NCBI GenBank assembly: GCA_003221075.1
Contig: QHUF01000132.1
Location: forward strand, 1 to 7,189
Source of the DNA: Gemmatimonadota bacterium
GTDB lineage: Bacteria; Gemmatimonadota; Gemmatimonadetes; Gemmatimonadales; GWC2-71-9
Length of the DNA: 7,189 bases
Direction: 5' to 3'
Made by a program: the position numbers and the translations under genes. The notes under the pieces were generated by a model that saw only the letters and a list, made by a program, of their open reading frames with translations, had not been told where the DNA came from and made no database searches. Shown one piece after another: positions 6,324-7,189 of this stretch (position 1 is the stretch's first letter; every line of letters starts with the position of its first letter).

Positions 6324-7189
6324 AGCTTTACCCTTATGAGCCCCGGCTTCATGTACTTGTCCGGGTGCTCCTGGAGATCGGTGAGCAGCTTCGTCAACGA
6401 AACGGAAAGCTCGTGCAGGTCATGGTACATCATGGTGTCGGACGCCATCCTGCCCAGCGTCCCTTCGCCGCGGTTCATCCGGCTGAGCAGCGTGTCGAGC
6501 GCCGCGGTCGTATGCCCGAGGTGCTCGGTGAGTCGCGCGAGATTGCGGGAAATCGAATCGACGTTGGCGCCCGTTCCCGAGCCCAGCATGGAGTCCACGC
6601 GCTGCATCACGCGCTCGGTCGCCTGGAGCGTCCGCGTCGTCTGCTTGATGAACGGCCCCTCCGGCATGTCCGAGAGCGCCGACATCGCGCGCTGCGTCAC
6701 GAGCAGCGTATTGTGAATGTCCTCACCCAGCCGGTCCGACACGATGTTGGCGGCGTTCTCCATCAGCTCGTTGGCACGGTTGGCGACGCCCTGCGCCACA
6801 CCGGCGATGTCGGGCGTACTCGTCCCCGAGATGCTGCGCCCGCTCGCCAGCTTCTCCTCGCGCGCGCCGGGGTTGTAGTCGATGAATTTGGCGCCGAACA
6901 GGTCCATCGCGGCGACGGCGGCGCTCGCGTCGATGCGCGGCGCCACGTCCTTTGACAGCTCGAGCGTGACGCGCACGCTCTTCACCCGCTCGAGCGCCAC
7001 GCGCGCGACCCTGCCCTTCTTCACGCCGGAGACGAGGACGGGATCGCCCTGCTTCAGCCCGGCGACACTCTCGAACATCACATCCACGGAGATGCCGCCG
7101 GTGCGCAGCGACCGCCCCGTCAGGTAGAACATCCCGACGAGGAAGACGGCGACGCCCACCAGCACGATCGCCCCGACTCCGACTTCCTG
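6317..7189 (-). CDS. MCE/MlaD-family lipid-transport protein, N-terminus beyond the right edge
   Basis: The window shows 290 residues, starting inside the N-terminal anchor (QEVGVGAIVLVGVAVFLVG, then LTGRSL). The MCE domain follows at about residues 33-110: VMFESVAGLKQGDPVLVSGV, GRVARV, then LFGAKFIDYNPGA. The C-terminal half is a long, mainly helical region (about 115-270) with heptad-like spacing. It contains GEGTLGRMASD and a closing HPDKYMKPG common in MlaD-like proteins. These proteins sit in the inner membrane facing the periplasm and form hexameric rings that pass phospholipids between membranes, working with a permease (MlaE/YrbE) and ATPase (MlaF). Those partners are expected beyond the right edge but not seen. 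GTG 7165 is an internal codon and not the likely start, because the anchor continues upstream to the edge without a stop. The stop overlaps rnz by 7 bases. Confidence 0.9.
   Translation of the reverse strand, partial: QEVGVGAIVLVGVAVFLVGMFYLTGRSLRTGGISVDVMFESVAGLKQGDPVLVSGVKKGRVARVALERVKSVRVTLELSKDVAPRIDASAAVAAMDLFGAKFIDYNPGAREEKLASGRSISGTSTPDIAGVAQGVANRANELMENAANIVSDRLGEDIHNTLLVTQRAMSALSDMPEGPFIKQTTRTLQATERVMQRVDSMLGSGTGANVDSISRNLARLTEHLGHTTAALDTLLSRMNRGEGTLGRMASDTMMYHDLHELSVSLTKLLTDLQEHPDKYMKPGLIRVKLF

Overview
The window is GC-rich, densely coded chromosomal DNA from a Gram-negative bacterium. The envelope gene content supports this: an outer-membrane beta-barrel protein, an MCE/MlaD-type lipid-trafficking protein and an AI-2E/PerM-family permease. 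Protein style and gene content remind me of Gemmatimonadota, but that is an impression and was not tested. I see no insertion sequence, CRISPR array, phage gene or plasmid function.

Left part (1-640): a small unrecognised gene runs off the left edge on the minus strand. Behind it lie two tandem minus-strand tRNA genes, tRNA-Ala(CGC) then tRNA-Gln(CTG), 7 bases apart and neither with an encoded CCA. A plausible promoter sits just upstream of them. About 240 bases between tRNA-Gln and the edge gene hold nothing I can name.

Centre left (640-3254, plus strand): a Spinster-like MFS transporter is followed, with a 4-base GTGA overlap, by a membrane-anchored PlsC-type acyltransferase. The coupling resembles, by analogy, lysophospholipid import plus re-acylation (LplT/Aas in E. 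coli). Substrate and direction are inferred.

Centre and right (3231-7189, minus strand): reading right to left, the order is an MCE/MlaD-like protein (start beyond the right edge), ribonuclease Z, an outer-membrane beta-barrel protein, a SRPBCC-fold protein and an AI-2E-family permease. Junctions are tight: a 7-base overlap if RNase Z starts where its conserved N-terminus demands, 64 bases, 45 bases, and a TGATG one-base overlap. The cluster could be one transcription unit. Its end overlaps the end of the acyltransferase gene by 24 bases.

The main oddities are an rnz gene with no ATG, GTG, TTG or CTG available for its conserved N-terminus, a 9-bp hairpin that captures the first base of the SRPBCC start codon, and an MFS reading frame that begins at the base next to the tRNA-Ala 5' end with the tRNA promoter inside its coding sequence. 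I found no convincing evidence of a wholly new system.
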